Shown here piece by piece: positions 1 to 5,614 of a stretch of 5,812 bases of DNA; position 1 is the stretch's first letter, and each line of letters opens with the position of its first letter. The notes beneath the pieces are model-generated. The model was not told the DNA's origin. It did no database searches and worked only from the letters and a program-made list of their open reading frames with translations. Both the position numbers and the translations under genes were made by a program. This DNA comes from Gammaproteobacteria bacterium (GTDB lineage Bacteria; Pseudomonadota; Gammaproteobacteria; Pseudomonadales; Pseudomonadaceae): NCBI GenBank assembly GCA_012800475.1, contig JAAZJF010000190.1, positions 1-5,812 on the forward strand, read 5' to 3'.

Positions 1-633
1 AATCACACCAAAATAGATATAGAAGCGCTGCTCGCTTTGCAGCCCGATTTAGTCATTACTTGGGTCACTGGCAATCCACCTGCGCAGATGGAAATGTTGC
101 ACGCGCTCGGCCTGCCGATGTTTGCTATCGAACCGCGTACCTTTGCCGAAGTCTCATCGACCATTGAGCAACTCTCGATTTTGGCCGGCACGCAAGCGCA
201 AGGCTTTGCTGAGGCTGAGCGTTTCCGCCAAGGTATCGCCGCAATTACTGAGCAGTACCGCGATGTTAAACCCATTCCCGTGTTTTATCAGGTCTGGGAA
301 ACGCCCTTAATGACCATTAATAATGAGCACTTAATCGGTAAGGTTTTAGAGCTCTGTGGTGGCACGAATGTGTTTGCTGATATGCCGCGTTTGGTGCCGC
401 GCATCAGTACTGAAGTGGTGCTCGAAGCGGATCCACAGGTCATTATTACCGCCAGCGTAGACGGTATGGTAGACAAGCAACTCGATCACTGGAAAAAATA
501 CGCTAATCTCAGTGCCGTGGTTAAAAATAATCTGTTTTTTGTACCGGCTTCGCCGATCTCTAGGCCAACACCACGCTTATTGGAAGCCAGTCGCGACATT
601 TGCCAAAAACTGGATATTGCCCGTGCGCGTTAA
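1..633 (+). CDS. btuF: Periplasmic corrinoid-binding protein of a BtuFCD-type ABC importer, 3' part (5' end outside window)
   Basis: The frame is open from base 1 and ends at TAA 631-633, giving 210 residues of the C-terminal part; the start and any signal peptide are upstream of the window. It resembles the class III (BtuF/FhuD-like) solute-binding fold. The first residues carry the ALQPDLVITW pattern typical of the N-lobe (BtuF has ALKPDLVIAW). A VFYQVWETPLMT strand follows at about window residues 94-105, then LELCGGTNVF at about 115-125, the PRISTEVVLEADPQVIIT segment that matches the BtuF 'sxEqvL...PqaIv' region, and a C-terminal RPTPRLLEASRDIC helix. Such proteins bind corrinoids in the periplasm and dock on BtuC. 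The permease gene starts 39 nt downstream, and the neighbouring cobO, cobQ and bluB make a corrinoid far more likely than heme or a siderophore as ligand. The family assignment is firm; the exact ligand is inferred from context. Confidence 0.88.
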   Translation, partial: NHTKIDIEALLALQPDLVITWVTGNPPAQMEMLHALGLPMFAIEPRTFAEVSSTIEQLSILAGTQAQGFAEAERFRQGIAAITEQYRDVKPIPVFYQVWETPLMTINNEHLIGKVLELCGGTNVFADMPRLVPRISTEVVLEADPQVIITASVDGMVDKQLDHWKKYANLSAVVKNNLFFVPASPISRPTPRLLEASRDICQKLDIARAR

Positions 634-672
634 TCATCTCAGCCAGCGCTGGCGGCTACAGGCTGACGGCCA

Positions 673-1632
673 ATGATGCGCTCAATCACCATCCTCAGCC
701 TGATTGCTCTGTTGGCTGGCTTATTCGCCTTGGCGATTGGCAGCGTTACGATTGCGCCAGCCGAACTCTGGCAAGTGGTACAAGGCGAAGGCAGCACCTT
801 GCACCGCACCTTAGTGTTCGAGCTGCGTCTGCCGCGCACGCTGGCGGCCTTTGCCACCGGCGGATTGCTTGCCGTGGCCGGTGCACTGATGCAAGTGCTG
901 CTGCGCAATCCGCTGGCAGATCCTTATGTGTTGGGCTTATCTGGCGGTGCGGCGGTTGGGGCATTGCTGGCGATGTTGACTGGCTTAGGTGCGCTATTGA
1001 TCTCCGGCGCAGCCTTTGCCGGTGCGATGCTGGCGATGGTTTTAGTCTTTGGTCTGGCGCACGGCACGGGCAGCTGGACCGCCTCACGTTTGCTGCTGAC
1101 TGGTGTGGTCGTCGCTGCGGGCTGGGGCGCGGTGATTACCCTGATGCTGGCACTGACCCCATCTTATAAACTGCCCGGCATGCTGTATTGGTTGATGGGT
1201 GATGTCTCCTACGCGCGCACGCCTTGGCCTGCTGTCTTGGTGTTAATAGTGGCGATTATTGTAGTGATGCCAATGGCACGTAATCTCAATGTCTTGGCGC
1301 GCGGCCCGCTGCAAGCGGCAGCTCTGGGCGTGTCGGTACGACCGCTGGAATGGACGATATATTTATTGGCCAGTCTACTCACTGCCACCGCCGTCACCAC
1401 GGCCGGCAGCATCGGCTTTGTCGGCTTGATTGTGCCGCATATGCTGCGGCTGTTACTGGGTAATGATCAACGCATTATTTTGCCCGCCAGCGCCTTGGCT
1501 GGCGGCACGTTATTGGTATTAGCCGACACCTTAGCGCGTACCGTAATTGCCCCCGAACAGCTGCCAGTTGGCGTAATTACCGCGTTACTCGGCGTTCCGA
1601 CCTTTCTGTATTTGCTACACCGGAGCCGCTGA
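673..1632 (+). CDS. btuC: Cobalamin ABC transporter permease, FecCD/BtuC family
   Basis: This 319-residue, very hydrophobic protein is close to the usual length of the family (E. coli BtuC is about 326). Family motifs appear in order: RLPRTLAAF at 52-60, GALMQVLLRNPLADP at 70-84 followed by the Gly-rich LGLSGGAAVGA, GSIGFVGLIVPHMLR at 245-259 (the cytoplasmic region that contacts the ATPase), and a C-terminal LPVGVITALLGVPTFLYLL segment. Many transmembrane helices are evident, consistent with the ten expected for this family. It would form the inner-membrane translocation pore as a dimer with BtuD. The start is an ATG-ATG pair at 673/676; an in-frame TGA at 664-666 rules out a longer protein, and a weak AGG at about 660-662 may serve as ribosome binding site. 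Its stop overlaps the btuD start by one base. Substrate specificity for corrinoids is inferred from the neighbouring genes. Confidence 0.93.
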   Translation: MMRSITILSLIALLAGLFALAIGSVTIAPAELWQVVQGEGSTLHRTLVFELRLPRTLAAFATGGLLAVAGALMQVLLRNPLADPYVLGLSGGAAVGALLAMLTGLGALLISGAAFAGAMLAMVLVFGLAHGTGSWTASRLLLTGVVVAAGWGAVITLMLALTPSYKLPGMLYWLMGDVSYARTPWPAVLVLIVAIIVVMPMARNLNVLARGPLQAAALGVSVRPLEWTIYLLASLLTATAVTTAGSIGFVGLIVPHMLRLLLGNDQRIILPASALAGGTLLVLADTLARTVIAPEQLPVGVITALLGVPTFLYLLHRSR

Positions 1633-2405
1633 TGAGCACATTGCACACTCGCGACTTGATCATTCATGTACCCAACCGTCCCGATGGCTTTGCTCTGGAT
1701 ATGCAGATTGAATCCGGTCAAGTGTGGGGCGTTCTCGGTCCTAATGGCGCAGGCAAAACCACTTTGCTGCACACTTTGGCGGGATTGTTACCCGCGCGGC
1801 ACGGCCAAGTGCTGCTCAATGATGTGCCCTTAGCTGAACTGAAGCGTCGCGCGATTGCTCAACAGTTAGGCTTAGTGTTTCAAGAACGCCAAGACAGTTT
1901 CCCCGCCACAGTCTTAGAAACCGCACTGATGGGTCGTCACCCATGGCTGTCGCCATGGCAAAGTGAACAAGGCACCGATCAGCAGTTTGCGCAACAGGCC
2001 TTGGCCGCCTTGGATGTTGAGCAATTATCAGAACGCCTGCTCAGCACCTTGTCCGGCGGTGAACGTCAGCGCGTGGCGATTGCCACGTTGATGACTCAAG
2101 ACCCCGATATCTGGCTATTAGATGAGCCCACCAACCATCTGGATTTGCACCATCAGGTCAAAGTCATGAGTCTGCTTAAAGATCAGGCAGCTTTAGGTAA
2201 AGCCATATTTATGTGCCTACACGACCTAAATCTCGCCGCGCGCTGGTGCTCGCATATTTTACTGCTGTACCCTAATGGCGATGCCTGCTGGGGGCCGGCC
2301 AACACCATGTTGCAACCTGCTGCACTTGAGCAGTTGTATCAGCAAAAACTTATCACCGTCGAAGTCGATGGCGCACCGGTGTTTGTCCCAGTGAGCAACG
2401 GCTAA
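1632..2405 (+). CDS. btuD: Cobalamin ABC transporter ATPase subunit
   Basis: This is a 257-residue nucleotide-binding subunit with the complete set of ABC motifs: Walker A GPNGAGKT at 36-43, Q-loop Gln84 (LVFQER), signature LSGGE at 140-144, Walker B WLLDEP at 161-166 with catalytic Glu165, the HLD D-loop at 169-171, and switch His197 (CLHDLN). It is expected to dimerise on the cytoplasmic face of BtuC and power corrinoid import by ATP hydrolysis. The start ATG shares its A with the last base of the btuC stop (TGATG), which suggests translational coupling. The C-terminal tail, with LEQLYQQKL and a VDGAPVFVP end, is of the type seen in FecE/HmuV/BtuD ATPases. Sequence alone does not separate heme, siderophore and B12 ATPases; the position between btuC and cobO supports BtuD. 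Confidence 0.93.
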   Translation: MSTLHTRDLIIHVPNRPDGFALDMQIESGQVWGVLGPNGAGKTTLLHTLAGLLPARHGQVLLNDVPLAELKRRAIAQQLGLVFQERQDSFPATVLETALMGRHPWLSPWQSEQGTDQQFAQQALAALDVEQLSERLLSTLSGGERQRVAIATLMTQDPDIWLLDEPTNHLDLHHQVKVMSLLKDQAALGKAIFMCLHDLNLAARWCSHILLLYPNGDACWGPANTMLQPAALEQLYQQKLITVEVDGAPVFVPVSNG

Positions 2406-2426
2406 GCGTTACCCTTTTATCCGCAC

Positions 2427-2431
2427 AAGGA
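2427..2431 (+). promoter_or_regulatory. Ribosome binding site of cobO
   Basis: AAGGA lies 7 nt before the ATG at 2439, the best Shine-Dalgarno match in the operon. It sits in the 33-nt gap after btuD and fixes the cobO start. The gap contains no obvious promoter or hairpin, so cobO is probably read from the upstream transcript. Confidence 0.7.
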
Positions 2432-2438
2432 AAATCCC

Positions 2439-3050
2439 ATGCACGAACGAGCCAAAGACCCCGAACGCCACGCTAAACGCATGGCCATCAAACAAAGAAT
2501 TATGCGCGAGCGCATTGCTAATGCCAACAAAGAACAAGGCATCCTATTGGTACTGACCGGCCCAGGCAAAGGTAAAAGCAGCTCCGGTTTTGGTATGGTG
2601 GCGCGCTCGTTAGGCCATGGCATGAAAGTCGGCATCGTGCAGTTTATTAAAGGCGCCTTTAGTACTGGCGAGCATGCTTTTTTCCGTGACTTGCCCAATG
2701 TCGATTATCACGTGATGGGCCAAGGCTATACTTGGGATACGCAAGATCGCGAGCAAGATGTGATCGCTGCCAATGCTGCATGGGACATCGTCGCTGGCAT
2801 GCTGCAAGACGACAGCTATGACTTGATTTTGCTCGATGAACTCAATATTGCCCTGAAGTATGAGTACTTGGATTTGGATCGGGTTTTGGATGACTTACAA
2901 GCGCGCCCTGAGATGCAGCATGTGGTGGTCACTGGCCGTTATGCGCCACAGGAACTCATCGATATCGCCGATACCGTCACCGAAATGGGTGTGGTTAAAC
3001 ATGCATTTAAGGATCAGGGCATTAAGGCGCAAAAAGGTGTTGAGCTGTAA
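2439..3050 (+). CDS. cobO: Corrinoid (cob(I)alamin / cob(I)yrinic acid a,c-diamide) adenosyltransferase
   Basis: This 203-residue protein belongs to the CobO/BtuR/CobA family, which transfers the adenosyl group of ATP to Co(I) of corrinoids in the cytoplasm. A charged N-terminal helix (about 1-30) precedes the P-loop TGPGKGKSSSGFG at 40-52, followed by HGMKVGIVQFIKG at 60-72, GYTWDTQD at 96-103 (family form GFTWETQ), the LLDELNIALK Walker-B-like segment at 131-140, VVVTGR at 162-167, ADTVTEM at 177-183 and the C-terminal KAQKGVEL. Length and motif order are normal for the family. The only oddity seen is Pro42 where the P-loop usually has Asn (TGNGKGK). A good AAGGA ribosome binding site precedes the ATG. 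The stop TAA directly abuts the cobQ ATG. The same family acts both in de novo synthesis and in salvage of imported corrinoids, and the btuFCD linkage fits the second role well. Confidence 0.95.
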   Translation: MHERAKDPERHAKRMAIKQRIMRERIANANKEQGILLVLTGPGKGKSSSGFGMVARSLGHGMKVGIVQFIKGAFSTGEHAFFRDLPNVDYHVMGQGYTWDTQDREQDVIAANAAWDIVAGMLQDDSYDLILLDELNIALKYEYLDLDRVLDDLQARPEMQHVVVTGRYAPQELIDIADTVTEMGVVKHAFKDQGIKAQKGVEL

Positions 3051-4553
3051 ATGATCACCTTGATGATTCAGGGCACCACCTCCGATGCAGGTAAAACCAC
3101 AGTGGTGGCGGCGTTGTGCCGTTGGTTGGCGCGCCAAGGTGTGTCAGTGGCACCCTTCAAACCGCAAAACATGGCGCTCAACAGTGCCGTGACTGTGGAT
3201 GGCGGCGAGATTGGCCGCTCCACTGCGCTGCATGCGTTGGCCTGTGGCATTGAACCGCACAGCGATATGAATCCTGTGCTGCTCAAACCGCAGAGTGATT
3301 GCGGCGCGCAAGTGATTTTGCGTGGGCAGGTGTACGGCAATATGGATGCGCTGGATTATCATGTCTATAAAGCACAAGCCATGCAGTCCGTGATGGCGGC
3401 GTGGCGTGCACTGAGTGAGCGTTATGATGTGATCATCGCCGAAGGTGCTGGCAGCCCAGCGGAAATCAATCTACGCGTCAACGATATCGCCAATATGGGC
3501 TTTGCCGAAGCGGCCGATTGCCCTGTGTTGTTGGTCGGTGATATTGATCGCGGTGGTGTGTTTGCGCAGCTGGTCGGCACTTTAGAGTTGATCTCGGAGA
3601 GCGAGCAAGCGCGCACCAAGGGTTTTATTATCAACCGTTTTCGCGGTGATATTGCGTTACTCGAACCGGGGCTGGATTGGCTGAGCGAGCGCACGGGAAA
3701 ACCTGTGTTGGGTGTTTTGCCGTATCTGCAAGGTTTAGTGATCGACTCTGAAGACAGCATTGGTGCCAGCGGTTCCAGTACAACGGATGCGCTGAATGTG
3801 ATCGTGCCGGTGTTACCGCGCATCAGTCAGCACAATGATTTTGATCCGTTACGCCTGCACCCCAAGGTCAATCTACAATTTATCGGCCCTGATCAGCCGA
3901 TTCCGTCAGCTGATCTGATTATTCTGTCAGGCAGCCAAAGCATCCGCACCGATTTAGCTTGGCTGCACACCCAAGGCTGGACGCAGGCCATCGCTAAACA
4001 TCTGCGCTACGGCGGCAAAGTGCTGGGCATTGGTGGCGGCTTGCAGATGCTGGGCGAGCACGTGAATGATCCTGAAGGTCTAGAAGGCAAGGCTGGTTGT
4101 AGTGCAGGGCTCGGACTACTGGATCTCAGCACTACACTGATCGCACAAAAAGAGTTACAACAGGTGCAAGGCACACTGCATATACCCCTAGATCATAGCA
4201 CCCTGGCTGCAGATTTCAGCGGCTATACGATGCACAATAGCGTCAGTCAAGGCTCTGCATTGTTCCGGCCTTTAGCTGTGATCAATGGCAAGAATGCAGG
4301 CGCGATCAGTGCCGATAATCAAATCGCCGGCATTGCTGTGCACGGTATTTTTGATCAGCCTGCCGCCTGCGATGCTTTGCTGCAATGGGCTGGCTTAGAT
4401 AACTCAGACAACGCAGTGGACTATCAGCAGCATCGCCTTGCGCAGCTCGATCGTCTGGCTGATCAAGTGGAGCAGTGTTTAGACACAGACTGGCTACGTG
4501 ATCTATTGGGCCTCAATCCATCCACTGATTGCGGAGCAAATACAGCACCATGA
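3051..4553 (+). CDS. cobQ: Cobyric acid synthase (adenosylcobyrinate a,c-diamide amidotransferase) with a degenerate glutaminase domain
   Basis: This 500-residue two-domain protein is normal in length for CobQ/CbiP, which amidates the b, d, e and g carboxylates of adenosylcobyrinic acid a,c-diamide using ATP and normally glutamine. The N-terminal synthetase domain (about 1-235) keeps the P-loop QGTTSDAGKTT at 7-17, FKPQNMALNSA at 36-46, MNPVLLKP at 73-80, EGAGSPAEINL at 131-141, DIANMGFAE at 145-153 and GDIDRGGVFA at 163-172. The C-terminal class I glutaminase-like domain (about 248-445) is recognisable but altered. The nucleophile Cys of GICGG is Gly328 (GIGGG, codon GGT at 4032-4034), GYEIH reads GYTMH (391-395), TYLHG reads IAVHG (428-432, His431 kept) and PGSK reads SGSQ (293-296). 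There is no frameshift or premature stop. The start abuts the cobO stop (TAAATG) and matches the expected N-terminus. The family call is firm; glutamine-dependent activity is doubtful. Confidence 0.93.
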   Translation: MITLMIQGTTSDAGKTTVVAALCRWLARQGVSVAPFKPQNMALNSAVTVDGGEIGRSTALHALACGIEPHSDMNPVLLKPQSDCGAQVILRGQVYGNMDALDYHVYKAQAMQSVMAAWRALSERYDVIIAEGAGSPAEINLRVNDIANMGFAEAADCPVLLVGDIDRGGVFAQLVGTLELISESEQARTKGFIINRFRGDIALLEPGLDWLSERTGKPVLGVLPYLQGLVIDSEDSIGASGSSTTDALNVIVPVLPRISQHNDFDPLRLHPKVNLQFIGPDQPIPSADLIILSGSQSIRTDLAWLHTQGWTQAIAKHLRYGGKVLGIGGGLQMLGEHVNDPEGLEGKAGCSAGLGLLDLSTTLIAQKELQQVQGTLHIPLDHSTLAADFSGYTMHNSVSQGSALFRPLAVINGKNAGAISADNQIAGIAVHGIFDQPAACDALLQWAGLDNSDNAVDYQQHRLAQLDRLADQVEQCLDTDWLRDLLGLNPSTDCGANTAP

Positions 4554-5266
4554 CCGATCATAACCGTCCTTTTAGTGATGCAGAGCGCGCTGGCCTGTAT
4601 CGTGCCATTTACGAACGCCGCGATGTGCGCTCGCAGTTTTTGCCTGATCCGATTCCGCGCCCAGTCTTAGCACGCTTACTCAAAGCCGCACACCATGCTC
4701 CCTCAGTCGGCTTTATGCAGCCGTGGGATTTTATTCTGATTGATAGCTTGGAGCTGCGTCAGCAAGTGCTGGCCAGTTACGAGGAAGAAAACGCCAAAGC
4801 GGCAGACAACTACAGCGGCGAGCGCCAGCACACCTATAACAGTTTAAAGCTGCAAGGCATTATCGAAAGCCCACTGAATCTGTGCATCACCTGCGACCGT
4901 AGCCGTGGCGGTACCCATGTATTGGGGCGCAACTCGATTGTTGAAATGGATCTGTTCAGCACCTGCCTCGCGGTACAGAATCTGTGGCTCGCCGCGCGCG
5001 CCGAAGGGATTGGCATCGGCTGGGTGAGTATTCTTGATCAAGATACCTTGGCTGATATTCTCAAGCTGCCCGATCACGTCTATCCCTTGGCCTATCTATG
5101 CATGGGTTATGTGAGTGAGTTTTTTGAGCAGCCGGAGCTGCAAACTAAAGGCTGGCGTTCGCGTTTACCACTGCAAGAGCTGGTACACAGTAATAGGTGG
5201 GGCGCAGAGCTGGATGATGCAGCGTTATTGCAATACTTACATCAATCAACACAGATAACGCCATAA
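4550..5266 (+). CDS. bluB: 5,6-dimethylbenzimidazole synthase
   Basis: BluB is a nitroreductase-fold enzyme that breaks down reduced FMN with oxygen to make 5,6-dimethylbenzimidazole, the lower ligand of cobalamin. The 238-residue protein carries the family marks in order: YERRDVRSQF at 21-30, AAHHAPSVGFMQPWDF at 46-61 (flavin site), LKLQGIIESP at 99-108, LGRNSIVEMDLFSTCLAVQNL at 125-145, WLAARAEGIGIGWVSI at 146-161, and PLAYLCMGYV at 179-188 followed by PELQTKGWRSR. Asp25 and Ser160 appear to correspond to the functionally important Asp32 and Ser167 of Sinorhizobium meliloti BluB (recalled, constant offset of seven). The chosen ATG forms an ATGA overlap with the cobQ stop, which suggests coupled translation; a GGAG at 4533-4536 is rather far upstream (13 nt). 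A TTG at 4529 would add seven residues unlike the family N-terminus and has no ribosome binding site. Both recalled key residues are present, so an active enzyme is expected. Confidence 0.95.
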   Translation: MTDHNRPFSDAERAGLYRAIYERRDVRSQFLPDPIPRPVLARLLKAAHHAPSVGFMQPWDFILIDSLELRQQVLASYEEENAKAADNYSGERQHTYNSLKLQGIIESPLNLCITCDRSRGGTHVLGRNSIVEMDLFSTCLAVQNLWLAARAEGIGIGWVSILDQDTLADILKLPDHVYPLAYLCMGYVSEFFEQPELQTKGWRSRLPLQELVHSNRWGAELDDAALLQYLHQSTQITP

Positions 5267-5276
5267 ATGAGCGTTG

Positions 5277-5331
5277 CTTGTGTTGATTGCTATAGCAGAG
5301 TATTCAGTACTTAAAGACCGCTTAGCACAAG
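5277..5331. other. Inverted repeats in the convergent gap between bluB and yfaE
   Basis: The 69-bp gap between two convergent stop codons contains CTTGTG at 5277-5282 and its complement CACAAG at 5326-5331, extendable to about 10 pairs (5277-5286 with 5322-5331) if two G-U pairs are allowed. The enclosed loop is about 35 nt and holds a perfect 10-bp palindrome, TGCTATAGCA, at 5288-5297, and a small AGTA/TACT hairpin at 5299-5311. On the plus strand a short TTTT (5334-5337) follows the outer stem, so this could be a weak terminator for the B12 operon. The long loop and short T run make that uncertain, and no clear T run is seen for the minus strand. Confidence 0.3.
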
Positions 5332-5335
5332 GCTT

Positions 5336-5614
5336 TTAGACGCTGAATTTACTTTTCAGATTGACTTTAACCACTAGCGGCTCGGTTGCATGGCAGCAGC
5401 AGGGCAGGATCTCGTCTTGGCGCAAATAGGCCAAAGGCGTGGTGCTGTAATTCACACTGCCTGTCTTTAGAGTCACGCGGCACGCGCCGCAGTAACCACT
5501 GCGACACTGGTATTCCACCTGATGCCCGGTACGTTCCAAGCCTTCGAGTAATGTCTCTGATTTTTCCAGTTGAAAGATCAGGTCTTCGGTAATCACTTGC
5601 ACTGATGTATCCAC
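5336..5614 (-). CDS. yfaE: YfaE-type [2Fe-2S] ferredoxin serving class Ia ribonucleotide reductase
   Basis: This small 92-residue plant-type ferredoxin has the cluster motif CRSGYCGACR (Cys37, Cys42, Cys45) and the distal EILPCCCHA (Cys72-74), the latter being the form found in E. coli YfaE (EILPCCC). In that family the protein donates electrons to build and maintain the diferric-tyrosyl radical cofactor of NrdB in the cytoplasm. The gene starts with GTG immediately after the nrdB stop on the same strand (TAAGTG), so the two are co-transcribed and probably translationally coupled. Later GTG codons (residues 5 and 7) are possible starts, but the region VQVITED aligns with the E. coli N-terminus, so at most a few residues are in doubt. 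The C-terminus (VNLKSKFSV) is a few residues longer than I recall for E. coli. The gene converges with bluB across a 69-bp gap. Confidence 0.93.
   Translation of the reverse strand: MDTSVQVITEDLIFQLEKSETLLEGLERTGHQVEYQCRSGYCGACRVTLKTGSVNYSTTPLAYLRQDEILPCCCHATEPLVVKVNLKSKFSV

Noticed and set aside
634..672. Possible cobalamin riboswitch or promoter between btuF and btuC.
   Set aside because: The gap is only 39 nt, far too short for a cobalamin riboswitch, and shows no clear -35/-10 pair.
600..1169. A 189-codon plus-strand open frame overlapping btuC in another frame.
   Set aside because: It lies almost wholly inside the clearly conserved btuC frame, is rich in Arg/Cys/Trp typical of out-of-frame translation of GC-rich DNA, and has no recognisable motif.
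3422..3823. A 133-codon minus-strand open frame inside cobQ.
   Set aside because: It is antisense to well-conserved CobQ motifs, with low-complexity Ser/Pro/Leu composition and no domain; best explained as a shadow of the coding strand.
4098..4100. Cys350 of CobQ as a replacement nucleophile for the missing Cys at 328.
   Set aside because: It lies in the GCSAGLGLL segment, 22 residues past the elbow, where relatives I recall have Ser; nothing in the sequence places it in a nucleophile elbow, so the idea is unsupported without a structure.
4529..4549. Upstream TTG start for bluB adding seven residues.
   Set aside because: It lacks a ribosome binding site, and the ATG at 4550 makes the usual ATGA overlap with the cobQ stop and gives a normal BluB N-terminus.
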